A stretch of DNA of 64,000 nt, from assembly GCA_003254905.1 (NCBI GenBank), contig QANU01107566.1, positions 381,563 to 445,562 on the forward strand, given 5' to 3'. The position numbers and the translations under genes were made by a program. Positions 24,281-46,017 of the stretch are shown here, piece after piece. The notes beneath the pieces were generated by a model that saw nothing but the letters and a program-made list of their open reading frames with translations, had not been told where the DNA came from and ran no database searches. The number at the start of each line of letters is the position of its first letter. Position 1 is the stretch's first letter. The DNA is from Nissolia schottii (lineage: Eukaryota; Streptophyta; Magnoliopsida; Fabales; Fabaceae).

Positions 24281-25520
24281 GACAATTTTACTCTTTTGCC
24301 TTTGTTACAGAAACTAATTATCAAAATACTCTTATTTTGAAACATATTATAGGGGAGCTTGACAAATTCAACACAAATTTGTCAACCGTGTTGGCGAATC
24401 TGACACAAATTTGCCAACTGATTTGACGAATGTGGTTTAAAGAAAAATGTAATTAAAATTGTATTTGTTATTCTAATAAGCAATCATAACTACATTTATA
24501 AATTTTATGTGAAAAGCGTGGCTTCTTAGATAAGCTGCAAAAATCTAAAAAAAAATTTATTGCTTTAGCAACATATAAGAATTCCATTATTATGTAATTA
24601 AAAGAATTTCATTATTATGATAAAATACATTTTGCTTGGGTTTTAAGCTTTGTTTAGTTAAGCCCAAAATCAATAATTTTCTTTTTTTCCTTCTCTATCA
24701 TAAGCAAAATTCAAACCCATTGCCCATCGTGCATGTGTGGATGCATAGTATGTTATCAAAGCAAGAAAAGTTGAATGAGGAAAAAACTTTGAATGTGATG
24801 GGCAGGCAAAATCTTAATCATTTTTGCCTTTAAAGTTACACGAATCTTAAAATTAAGAAAATAACTTATTAATCTTAAGATTACACAGCAAGTCAAGTTA
24901 ATTTATTCCTTGAAATAAAATGTTTAATCATATAAATGTCACCTTATTTTAATAAATGATTTTTTTTTGAAACAATGTTTTAACTCGAACATTCTTTTTT
25001 CAACTTTTTTTATTGTTGTTAATCTAAAACGAAAGGCACCCAAAAAAGTAAATATATTCAACTTATATTCATATTATAAAATTATTAAAATGGTATTCAC
25101 TTATTTTATTAATTGATTAATCTTATTATAGAGAGGGGTACGATAAAAAGAAAATTATGATCCAAAAAATATTTATAAGAAGCCATACTTTTCACATAAA
25201 ATTTATAAATGTAGTTATGATTGCTTATAAGAATAACAAATACAATTTTAATTACATTTTCCTTTAAACCACATTCGCCAAACCGGTTGGCGAATTTGTG
25301 TCAGATTCGCCAACACGGTTGGCGAATTTGTGTTGAATTCGCCAAACCTGTTGGCGAATTTGTGTTGAATTTGCCAATCTCGTTGGCGAATCTGACGTGG
25401 CACTGTCACGCTACCACCACAGCCACGTCAGCGAAAATCGTAGTAGTCTTGTAATATGTTTCAAAACAGGGATATTTTAGTAATTAGTTTCTATGACAGG
25501 GGCAAAAGAGTAAAATTGTC
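24281..25520. mobile_element. 1.24-kb inverted-repeat element in the TAF2/TFIIE-alpha intergenic region
   Basis: The ends are perfect inverted repeats: GACAATTTTACTCTTTTGCC at 24281-24300 and its complement at 25501-25520. The arms of roughly 250-350 bp match (left 24281-24535, right about 25173-25520), including CATAACTACATTTATAAATT near the inner ends. The middle (about 24540-25170) is AT-rich and non-coding. The right arm is longer because it holds four 32-bp units where the left has just over two. No target-site duplication is obvious. The left end sits about 140 bp upstream of the TAF2 TATA box. Confidence 0.8.
25273..25400. repeat. Four tandem 32-bp palindromic units
   Basis: Exactly four 32-bp units (25273, 25305, 25337 and 25369) follow the pattern ATTCGCCAAxxxxGTTGGCG then AATTTGTGTTGA. 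Each unit contains its own hairpin, TTCGCCAA...TTGGCGAA. The last unit ends TCTGACGTGG. The left arm of the host element has about 2.3 diverged units. The open frame at 25221-25454 arises from this repeat and is not taken as a gene. Confidence 0.85.
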
Positions 25521-27167
25521 GTGATTATGTTAGCAAGTTATGCAACACATTTAGTTACTATTTTTTTTTACCAAGACAGTAGAAGACATTTTATCTATTT
25601 ATAACTCAATCGAGTGCTTCCATTTCACTAAATATATGCTTAACTACTAAAAACTCTGTTATCAAACATATTTTAGTGAAAGTGGAAATAATATTATCAT
25701 GTGGGACTATTCAAAATGTTATCGTATAACACTTCTTCCAACATAATAAAAAATCATCTTATTAACAAAATTTAGATACTTTTGTAATACAAAATACTTT
25801 TAATTTATATCATTTTTAATTTGGCACATTCTTTTTTTATCTACCACTATGCATTCATTATTATTTGAGTGATAATATATAGCATGACAAAAACTCGCTC
25901 AAAAATGCGCAATTGATAAATAAACAATAATTTTCCTAGTGCAATAATTTCCATATTATTTATGAAGAAAACATTACTTATATATTAGTGCGAACAACGA
26001 CTTTAAAGTTTCAACCTCTTTCTTCTTTTCATTCTAGTTACTTTTGATGGTATCAATGACTTGTCTCTCAATGACCCGTGAAGGATTCCATGCATTCAAC
26101 TTCGTCTACTACAAGTTATGTTTAAGCACTACAAAATTCTTTACCATGCTCTCATGCAAACTATGATGAGAACTTCCTTTGGTGGTAGTAGGGAAGCCAA
26201 TGCTTTTAGCGAAGGCTACAGTGTTGCGTATTTGTGTCCCTGAGTTTTTTTGTCGATATTGTAGTGGTCTAAGACCACTATAGTAGTCGTGACTACTATA
26301 GCAGTTAAATAATCAATGTCGTGAATTAAGTTTATGGACAAGCTGATCCCACAAAAGCCAAAGGCTTATTTTTTGAATTTGGCGACCGAGCACCAATTTT
26401 GATTGTTAGATGTTGTTTTACACATTTTTGCACCGATTTTAATGTTTGGGGGGATCCTAGGTTTTAAGAGATAAATTTCTTAGAGGAGAAGGAGATCGAA
26501 AAGTGTTGGATTCCATCATCGTTCTTCATTTTATCATCCATCATATGTATTATTTTTTCTCTCCTCCTTGTTTCCCCATCTTGTTTATGGTTTCTAGCAT
26601 GGACTAATTATCTTTTAGCTAGGGCTTGGTGTAAACGTTAAATTACTTTGAGGCTATTTAGTTATAATTTGTGTTGAATGCTTCAATCCATTCCCATTAC
26701 TTTCGATTTATTGGTCATTTATCGATTGATTTCTTTCTTTTTTTTTTTTGCAACTCGATTGAGGAAAAACAAAAGTGCGTAAGGTAGAATAATCACAAAT
26801 TAAGTGAAAATCAAAGATGAGTAAACACGATTTGAGCAATAATCTTTAAGAACTCACGAAGCAATCAAGCTTCAAATAAATTAACTCTCACCAAGAGATT
26901 GGGTGAATAATTTGAGATAAGATAATTATAGTGACCTTGATACTTAAGAGAGACCTTTAATTAGTAGAAGAGTCCTAGCCGTCAATATAACTCAAGCTAT
27001 AAACTGAATAATTAAGGATTAATTTAGTAAAAATGGCGGTGGTTGAAATCGAATGTCCTAGCTATTCTTCTCCTTGATATCCAAAACAATACCTTTTTTT
27101 CGTTTTTAATTTTGTTCTTGAATTGTTTATTCTTTTTAATTTTAAATTTATTGTCACCAAATAAACT
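25521..27167. other. Intergenic, no gene seen
   Basis: AT-rich DNA with no convincing open frame. A small palindromic motif, AGTGGTCTAAGACCACTA, occurs at about 26264-26281. Nothing else here can be supported. Confidence 0.5.
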
Positions 27168-27490
27168 AGGGTTATCAAATAGGTCAGCTTGGGCCATTTA
27201 GGCCCGATCTGTTTAACTTGTGGATTAAACGACTTTTTACTATTCATAGGGCTGAGTTTTATATGGTTGGTTTGTCCATTTAATGCGGGGAAACATGTTA
27301 GTCTGTGGCTTATGCCTATATTAATACAAAACAGACCAATTTGACCTACAGGTTAGATGGGTTGGGTTAACTAAGATGGGCTGAATGAGTTTTTTTTTAT
27401 TATTCACAGGCTGAATTTTACACTTATAGTTTGTCCATTTAACTAAATAAACAGACCGAACTCTGTGTCAGATTCATTTTGACAACCCTT
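27168..27490. mobile_element. Short inverted-repeat element upstream of TFIIE-alpha
   Basis: The left end AGGGTTATCAAATAGGTC is inverted at the right end as ATTCATTTTGACAACCCTT. The interior has a degenerate duplication of GGGCTGAxTTTTAxxxTTxxTTTGTCCATTTAA. The ends are hAT-like in style (AGGGTTGTCAAA), but no exact 8-bp target-site duplication is visible. Confidence 0.6.
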
Positions 27491-27960
27491 AAACAAACAT
27501 GATAGAGGTGAAGGGCGACATCAGTAAGATAAGAGATGATGGAAGTGAAATGAGCGAGGAGGTTAAAAGTGACCAATCAACCTAAAAAAATTATTAAAAT
27601 ATAAAAATGAATTATTGTAATAATTAAATTATGGGTTAAATATGTTTTTAAGTTGCTAAAAGATTATAAATTTTATGTTTTATCCCTTTTTTAAAAAAAT
27701 TAGTCTCTAACAATTTTTTTTGGTAAGATGACGCTGGGTCTGTTGTGACAATTATTTTGACAATGTAGCAAGTAACGTATCCTACAAATTTTTTGTTAGG
27801 GAGTATTTTTTAATAATATTTTTTCATGAATAAAATATAAAATTTATAATTTTTCAAAAACTTAAAATATATTTAACTTTTAAATTATGCATTAAATCTT
27901 AGCTATTCATTTACACAAGTTGGCTAAGGGAGGACCCAATTTGTGGTAGCCTTCCTCTCC

Positions 27961-28107
27961 TATAAAATGCAACTATGCAAGTTTCGAAGCGAGTCTTCTG
28001 GAACATTTGAGTCAAGCGACTTTCGCTTTGGGATTCATTCAATCATTGAATGAACCAATAATAGTAAAACACTCTTAAAACCCTAAAACCTCATAGATTC
28101 GAATTCC
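27961..28107 (+). promoter_or_regulatory. TFIIE-alpha TATA box and 5' UTR
   Basis: TATAAAA at 27961-27967 lies 141 bp upstream of the ATG, which suggests a start site near 27990 and a leader of about 115 nt. The start site is inferred from spacing only. Confidence 0.55.
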
Positions 28108-37873
<9,766 letters not shown>

Positions 37874-38835
37874 TGAAAAATATTATCTGATAATCAGTAT
37901 TATAATCATGCTGCTTCAGATTATGTACCAAAAGATCGTAGTTATACATTGTATTATGTGGCTTATGCATGTTGCTGTGGTGACGCATCCGTGGTTTAGA
38001 GAGGAGACTTAGGTTGTGTAGTTGACTTCAATGTAGTTGGTAATCAATGGTTTTCATCGTACATTTGATGACCAACAACTCTACTTTGAAACTTTGCATG
38101 TCATGACTGTCTTAGAATAGTGCCTCAAACTTCATTTCATTGTGATCACGTTACTAATTCACCAATGGAGACATAGATTAGTGATTAGTGGGCCATTCCA
38201 ACATTTTACCTTGTGGTGTTGCGCGCTCCAATGAAGAAAATGGTTAGCCATGAATTAGTACTCTATCTACCTCTTGCTGCAATTCCCAACAAAGCCTTCA
38301 TTTTGCGAAAGCCATCCAAGTTGCCCATTTCCCGAGTATACAAAAAGGTTTGAAGAGTGATGTGCAGGTTTTTGGGGTTCTAATGGAAGTGCTAACTAAT
38401 CTTTCTAAGAATTTGAACTCATCAAATTGGATGTATTTCTAGCCACAAGATCTTTGCATACACTGCCTAAAATTAAATCTCTAACTTAACTCGGGTTAAA
38501 GTGATGTGCGGTTAGTTCATTCTTAGCATGCATCTCCAATTGAAGTCAAATATGATATCCCATAAAACCAGGGTTAATAATTATTCATTGAAAATGTTTG
38601 AGGTTAATAGTAGTAAATTCGAGAATCAAATAGAAGGTGCAAATTTTTCATGCGTTCAGTTATGTGAGCTGTAAAAATTTTGATCAACGTGTATGTGTGT
38701 TATATGGAGACATGTTTCCGTTGCTCAATCATCTGACCAAGCCAGAAACAAATTATAATGACCCACACCGTTCTGAATGGATACATGAGATGTGAACATT
38801 TCATCAATATATCTGTTCTACGAGTAAATGAAAAT

Positions 38836-38886
<51 letters not shown>

Positions 38887-40550
38887 GAATGAAAGAGGGC
38901 TAATGAAAGAGTATAAATCAAGCGAGTGTTTTCTGCTCTCCTATGCAACTTTAGCGTGTTCCAACGAATATATATAATATATAATCTAGACTATAGACGT
39001 GTGGATGGGCACAATATAGTTTGCATTATTTATTAAAATTGAATATAATATATAAAACTATTGGTGAAGAGGATCTTTGATATCTAGTGCCAGCTCGATG
39101 GTGCTGAAGTTGAAGCGAAGTCAATAGCAACAATATAATGCATAATATGGGTAAAATAGAAAAATAAAAGAGGGAAGAAAATAGTAAAAGCTTGTAGGCC
39201 TTATTTTCTTTTTTATTTTAAATCCAATGTCGGTCAATACTTAAAAATATTGTGGTCAAAATAATATCATCACTCTTTTCTCTCTTTCTGCCGACTTACT
39301 ATGCAGCATGCTGCCATAACGTGCGTTTAGACGCAAGATATCTTCAATTGAAAGAATAGAAAGTTAACCCGATTAAACGGAAAACAATAAATAAAGAAAT
39401 CAAATTAAATAGATTTTTACTTTTGCACTAGTAAAAAGTGTTCCTTCTTTGTTTTTTCTCTTTCCCATCATTTTTTATTTTACTTCACTTCTTCTCTTGA
39501 ACACTACTAGTATGCAATATGGAGGTGTCGTTTTTCATAGATGAGCTTTAGAAGTTTAGAACTCATGGTTTTGACAATTCGAAGAACCCACTGCCAAATT
39601 CTACTCGACAAAAGCTACTTTTCAAGGCGTCCTTCCACACTCTCCATCTCTATATTTTTAGGCTTAAAAAAGACAACTAGTATATATGTTTTTTTAATAG
39701 GTCCTAGAGCTTCATATTCACATGATAACAATACATACCGGATCTTAAATAAGACGCGCCTGTGTAGTGTGTACCAAGAACAAAACAAAATTAAAATTTT
39801 CCGCCATGTTGTCATTTATCTATTGACATTCATTTTGATGCGAGTAAACCTTCTCTTTAATTATGGGAGTTGGTAGTACTAATTGTATTAGTTCTCAAGT
39901 TATAAAAATGCATTAATTGATTTTTTATATTGTGAAAAGTCAATTAAATTAGTTTTTGAGATAAACTAACTTAACTAATGTTAATGAATTAATTTGATCG
40001 ACTTTTACCAACATGAAGAACTAAATAGTGCATTTTTATAACTCTGAAACTAATATGGCTAATGTTGTCAAGTTGCAAGGACTAAAATGAATGTTTATTC
40101 ATTTTGATGCATTGATAATATAAAAAAATTTTAAATTGTTATCAAACTATGTATCATCACATTAATACTAAAAGGTGGTTGACACTTACATTTATTACCT
40201 TAAAAGTTTCGCGTGTAATATATGATTAAATGACACTACTGTAAAACTTTAAACTTTAGATTGATAAAACATTTTGTTGGATGGATGCTGGAAATTTCAC
40301 GCACATCATATTTCATATTATAATATATAATAAATAATTATAACCCCGTACCTAAGTACCCCTAGTCTAAGAAGAGTTTCCTCCTTGTCCTGGTAGTAGG
40401 AATATATAATTGGAGGTTTGACAATCTGCTCTTAAATGACCATTAGTTCCTTGAACGCAAAGGAAGGCTTCATGGGATTAACAATGCTCCCTCTTCTCCG
40501 CATCTACTGGACCTTCCCAATTTAACTCTATTAATACTTCCCCCCCCCCC
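37874..40550. other. TFIIE-alpha 3' flank and intergenic DNA
   Basis: The first few hundred bases are the probable 3' UTR. An AT microsatellite lies at 38839-38886. An imperfect inverted repeat joins 39890-39930 (AGTTATAAAAATGCATTA) and 40030-40050 (GTGCATTTTTATAACTC). The segment ends in an 11-C run at 40540-40550, adjoining the gap. No gene seen. Confidence 0.45.
38839..38886. repeat. AT microsatellite
   Basis: An AT run with a single GT interruption at 38871-38872. Confidence 0.9.
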
Positions 40551-41290
40551 NNNNNNNNNNNNNNNNNNNNNNNNNNNNNNNNNNNNNNNNNNNNNNNNNN
40601 NNNNNNNNNNNNNNNNNNNNNNNNNNNNNNNNNNNNNNNNNNNNNNNNNNNNNNNNNNNNNNNNNNNNNNNNNNNNNNNNNNNNNNNNNNNNNNNNNNNN
40701 NNNNNNNNNNNNNNNNNNNNNNNNNNNNNNNNNNNNNNNNNNNNNNNNNNNNNNNNNNNNNNNNNNNNNNNNNNNNNNNNNNNNNNNNNNNNNNNNNNNN
40801 NNNNNNNNNNNNNNNNNNNNNNNNNNNNNNNNNNNNNNNNNNNNNNNNNNNNNNNNNNNNNNNNNNNNNNNNNNNNNNNNNNNNNNNNNNNNNNNNNNNN
40901 NNNNNNNNNNNNNNNNNNNNNNNNNNNNNNNNNNNNNNNNNNNNNNNNNNNNNNNNNNNNNNNNNNNNNNNNNNNNNNNNNNNNNNNNNNNNNNNNNNNN
41001 NNNNNNNNNNNNNNNNNNNNNNNNNNNNNNNNNNNNNNNNNNNNNNNNNNNNNNNNNNNNNNNNNNNNNNNNNNNNNNNNNNNNNNNNNNNNNNNNNNNN
41101 NNNNNNNNNNNNNNNNNNNNNNNNNNNNNNNNNNNNNNNNNNNNNNNNNNNNNNNNNNNNNNNNNNNNNNNNNNNNNNNNNNNNNNNNNNNNNNNNNNNN
41201 NNNNNNNNNNNNNNNNNNNNNNNNNNNNNNNNNNNNNNNNNNNNNNNNNNNNNNNNNNNNNNNNNNNNNNNNNNNNNNNNNNNNNNNNNN
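40551..41290. other. Assembly gap (740 N)
   Basis: A run of N bordered by poly-C on the left and an AT microsatellite on the right. Both borders are typical places for an assembly to break. Confidence 0.99.
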
Positions 41291-44200
41291 ATATATATAT
41301 ATATATATAAATGTAATGCCTTCATTCTGCTTTTGGTTTTTAATTTTTAATTTAGAATCTATTAATTAATTATATATATATATATACACACACACAGAGG
41401 CCAAATATGGCCTACTCCATTTGCTTAAACACTATGCATCCATTATTTAGGAACTAGATGCTTAAATGCTATATATGCAAATTGATTAATAAAATAGCAA
41501 TTAGTAATATTTTATTTGGTTCGTAGCGGTTGCAACGGCACGGCACATCAAGGGAAGAAGAAATTAACAAGATATGTGAAGCAGAAATATGTGCAATTTA
41601 ATATTTGGGGTTAGTTGTGATAATAAGGGGGGGCTTTTGAAAAATACGTGTGATTGTGAAAGGAGAGGGGCATTGCTAGAAAAAGGTTGACTTTGATATT
41701 AACATGAATGAATGAAAAATGCACACATGCTCAACATAGATGCTTAGGTAGGTCTTTGCTGTAATTATCACTTTTTTCTGGGTAAACACTATTTGGGCCT
41801 GAAAGCTTGTTTTACCTTCAATTTTGGACTTTTTTTTTATGACATATGGTCACATTCGATCACTTTCTAAAGTTCAATTTTTGTGTCTTCCAATTTCAAC
41901 ATGGGTGGGTATTAGTTTGATGAAGGCTTAACTACTACTTCAATATATATGTATTTCCCTTTCTCGAGATTCAATGTTAGATTTAAAGCTGGGCGGAGTT
42001 GAAGCACTAATACATTTGAAGTGATTGTGAAATTTTGCACTTTTTTGGGGGTCTTGTTTTGGTGGAGTTGTTAAAGGTGTGGTATTTGTAGCTACGGACC
42101 CTTTTCCCCTAATTATTATGCCATCTCTTAAGAGTTTTAAAGATGTGTTGTTTTGTTGTTCATGCTTTGATCGTGCGTGGAACTATTTGCTAGCCTAATA
42201 AGTTCACTTTGATATGGTTAATAGAAAGTGGACACTCCACTTTGCTCATGCATCATGTTTCTTTTTGCACAGTTTTTATTTATTTATATTAACATTGAAG
42301 ATACTAAGATTTGAACTTAGAATCTTATGTAAATAATCTAAGCTTCTCACTATGGCTTCTTTGCATGGTATTTGAATCATAGAGAATGTATACACAGGAA
42401 AAATTAAGAAGAGGATAATCTCTAAAGGTTTGAAAATCAATGTGAAGGGATTAAATATTTTATATTCCGTTTAAGTTTTTTTTTAATAAAAGGATAAAAT
42501 TATTGGCACTAAATTGATTTAAGTAGTTCAACACTTATTCCCATTAAGTAAAGTTTCGAATTTAAATATTGTGGATGATAAAAAAAAATTAACAAAGAGC
42601 TTCATCCTATAATAAACCAATCCAACTCAAGTTGAAGAAGGTGGAGATAATGTCCTTGTAGAATATGATATGGTCCTTAACAGAGCACTTTAACTTCATA
42701 GTGGGATTACCCAACTCAATGTCATCATTTAGTTAATTTAAGTGATTTAAAATTTGTTCTCTTTAAACAATGTCTTAAATTTAAGTGTTCCCCATGATAA
42801 ACTGACCAAATTTAAACTAAATTAGGTAGAGACAAGGTTCTTATATAACACAACTTGATTTTTCACTAGCCAATTGTGCCATGAAAAAAATTAGCAAAGA
42901 ACTTTAACTTCATTGTGGGCTGGCCTAACTCAAGCTAAAATACTGGTCCTTGTAGAACACGTTTGGATCTCATCCGATTGCGCCAACCCTTGTTAACTTT
43001 TCGCAGTCAATGTAAATTCAATTCCCAAATTTAATTAAAACCCTTTTCTGCTTGTCATGTCAAATTTAGTTTCTGACACTTATTTTCTGTCGTGAAGTTT
43101 CATTTGTGGGGAAGAACAAGCACCTACCATTTGAATGAAGCCCGCCCACTAACTATTATTGGGTCAGAATTTCGAGTAGATGGGTTTACAAAAACTGTTG
43201 GCTTCTCATCACCATCAATCTTTTAAGTGTTTGTTGCAACCATTTTAGCAATTATATTGGCCCAACAAATTTAAGAAAAGCGCGCAAAGATCATTACAAG
43301 AATGTTATATATAGCGACCAAAAAAAGAAAGAATGTTATATACACACACACACACATATATATATATGCATTGACTTTAAGAGTAAGTTATGGTACACTT
43401 ATTTCGCTCAATAACTTTTTGTAGACATTAAATTTAATCAATATGACTGTTGAATTGAAAGTTCCTATCAAGTAGATCAAGTTCATAAAATTGTATTTAA
43501 TTTAAAAACTATTTGATACTTCATCATCTCACTTTACTTTAAACATATAATATAATTTTAAAAATATGAATAAAGTATTAACTATTAAATTTCATATCTA
43601 CTGTTGTCCATTTTTTTTCTTCTGAAAATCAATATGGTTGATCTTTAATACAATATTAATTAATTCAATGGTCGGATTCATTAAATTCAATGTCCACAAA
43701 ACACACTCATACTAGCAAGGGTTACATGCACTTCGCGCGGGTCAAAAACTGTTATAAATAATTGTTTAGACTATGGAGTATGTAAGGATAAAAGACGAAA
43801 AAAAATTAGATATCAAAATTATGGTTACACTTAGATATCCTCTTCATTATTAGTATTGATATATAGACACACACATAGGTAGGGATTCACTTAGGGTTTG
43901 TTTGCGAGTTATGAGAAAAATGGAAGAGAAGTTGTCGAAAGATAAAAAGACAGGAAGAAAATCAAGGTGTTTGAAGGGTTTTTCCTTTCCCATATTTATA
44001 AATACAAAAATAAATGAGAGGAGGAAAATAGGAGTTTATAATATATTTTTATAACTTTATTATTTTAAAAGTAATCAAATATTATTAATTTATACAATAA
44101 AATAAAGAAGATTTATGAAAATATCTTTTCTCAATATTCAACTTTTTCTTCCACCTTTATCCTCCCTAAAAATTTGGGCAACTACATCTTTTTTGGTTAA

Positions 44201-44410
44201 AAACGTCATTATCTTCACACCCACTAACTGTTTCCACACCTCACTATGTAGTTTTTAAATTTACAAGAGTTTGAACCCTGCAATGCACGAAAATTATACA
44301 ATTTGAATATAAACATATTGATTTAAAAAATATATATGACTTAAAAATAATTTTAAATCTATTGTTTAATTAAAGATTTAGAAAGATGAAATTAATTTGA
44401 TATAATTTTT
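41291..44410. other. Intergenic, no gene seen
   Basis: AT-rich sequence with AT/AC microsatellites (41291-41310, 41372-41396, 43342-43370). Simple direct repeats of the phrase AACTTCATxGTGGGxTxxCC occur near 42690 and 42910. No coding frame is supported. Confidence 0.45.
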
Positions 44411-44605
44411 GTAAAATGTCATTTCTGTCCCGGAAGTAGGTGGCTTCTATCAATTTCATCCCCATTTGTCTCTAAAGTTGTCAAACATTCATCAAGTGAG
44501 TCACACAAATAATGAACATTTGACAACTTCGAAAACAAAGATTTTAAAATTTTGGGGAGAAAATTGATGGAAATTGTCAACTTTAGGACGAAAATGACAT
44601 TTTAC
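44411..44605. mobile_element. 195-bp inverted-repeat (MITE-like) element
   Basis: The ends are GTAAAATGTCATTTCTGTCC and GGACGAAAATGACATTTTAC. Inner blocks TATCAATTTCATCCCC and GGGGAGAAAATTGATGGA also pair. The flanks AATTTTTG and AATTTTG are similar and may be a degraded target-site duplication. Confidence 0.65.
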
Positions 44606-45903
44606 CCAATTTTGTAAATTACTACAATGATAGCAATTTTAGGAATGTCTTAAAAAAATAATGCATAATTAGAAATGGCAATGGGGGAGGATGGGAGTCA
44701 AGATAGTCTCCGTCCCTAAACCCCAATAATAAAAACTTGCCCTATCTTCATACACATGGGTACCTATACATAAATAGGTACATGCTAATATTTAATGCAT
44801 CATTTAAAAAAATAATTAAAATAATAAAATCAAACTCTAACCATAATTTATAGTCAATGAGATCCAATAATTTAAATATGTTGTTTAAATCGTTATTATG
44901 TTTAACATAGATTAGATAATAATTTTTTTTAAAAAAAATAAGAATTGATTTGAGTTGAGTTTAAACTTAAATACAAATTATTTTTCAACTATTCCAATAA
45001 AATTTAATATAATTTTAAAATTAAAATAATCCAATTGCACGAGGTTTAAAAAAATGAAATCACCTCTTATTTGTTAAAGATGATAATAGGGAAAATATTA
45101 CATTACTCAATTTTTTATCTCTTCAATATAATTGCCTAACCATGTAAAAAGAGAGTTTATTATGTATTATCACTATCCAACCATGTACAAAAAAAGAGTT
45201 TAATTATAATCCACTCTCGAGGCAACCATACTATTCCACTTTTACCCCCAACTCCCATCTCTCGTCGCCACTTTTTGCTGCGCCCTTGGTAGTTGCTGGA
45301 CATGGTCGGAGATCGTACTTGTTTCTCATCAATGTGGCCTTGCGTACGTACTTCACTATGCAGATCCATTGTTGTAGTATCCGCTCGAATCGCCATAGAG
45401 TGCTCTATCGGACTACAAACAAAGTGTATAATATTTTGGATTATATATATTTTATATCTTGTAAATGATCTTATTTTATTTATATTTTGATGTTTTATTT
45501 ACAGAATGTTTCATAATTAGCATGTAAAAGACTTTCGTAAGAGAATTAGTCCCTTGCATACCAATGACGATTTGTGAGGTCATTACAGTTTTGCTGCTAT
45601 AAAAAATAAATTATTGTAAAATAACTATAGTTGTTAGAAAAAAAAACTCTAGATGTAGTCAAGAGTGATATAATGTTGGGGTCTTCTAGGGTGAGTTTAT
45701 GTTGTTGCAGTATGTGGTATCATGGGTTTGGTTGTTCCCTTCATGGTTTTTAGGTGATTGTTCCGTCACTGGGTTGTAGGTTATCCCAAATAGAGATAGT
45801 ACTCATGTAAAAGCTAAGCAAGCTTAGGAATACATGTTGAATTATTTCACTTTACATGTGTTTGGGTGGATTATCTACATGTCTTTATTTGTTACTTTTG
45901 TTA

Positions 45904-46017
45904 CAGGTTCCTGAGAAGAAAGCAAATGTATGGTGTGCTTCCAAGGGAAACACTCCATACTTTGAGAATTGTGAAGCTGATTTAAAATTGTTTGCCAAAA
46001 AATGCACTCAAGAATGA
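45904..46017 (+). pseudogene. Exon-like remnant, 36 codons
   Basis: After an acceptor-like TTTTGTTACAG, an open frame begins VPEKKANVWCASKGNTPYF, continues through ENCEADLKLFAKKCTQE, and ends at a TGA at 46015. Its composition (three cysteines, mixed charge) is protein-like and unlike the AT-rich surroundings. I do not recognise the family. It could be a last exon or, more likely, a gene fragment, since no upstream exon was found. Confidence 0.3.

Noticed and set aside
25273-25400. CRISPR-like regular array
   Set aside because: The 32-bp units are contiguous without spacers, and this is a plant nuclear genome; it is a transposon-internal repeat.
39541-39876. 111-residue plus-strand frame
   Set aside because: Composition and neighbours give no support, and there is no recognisable domain or promoter.
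40531-41325. 264-residue minus-strand frame
   Set aside because: It spans the second N gap.
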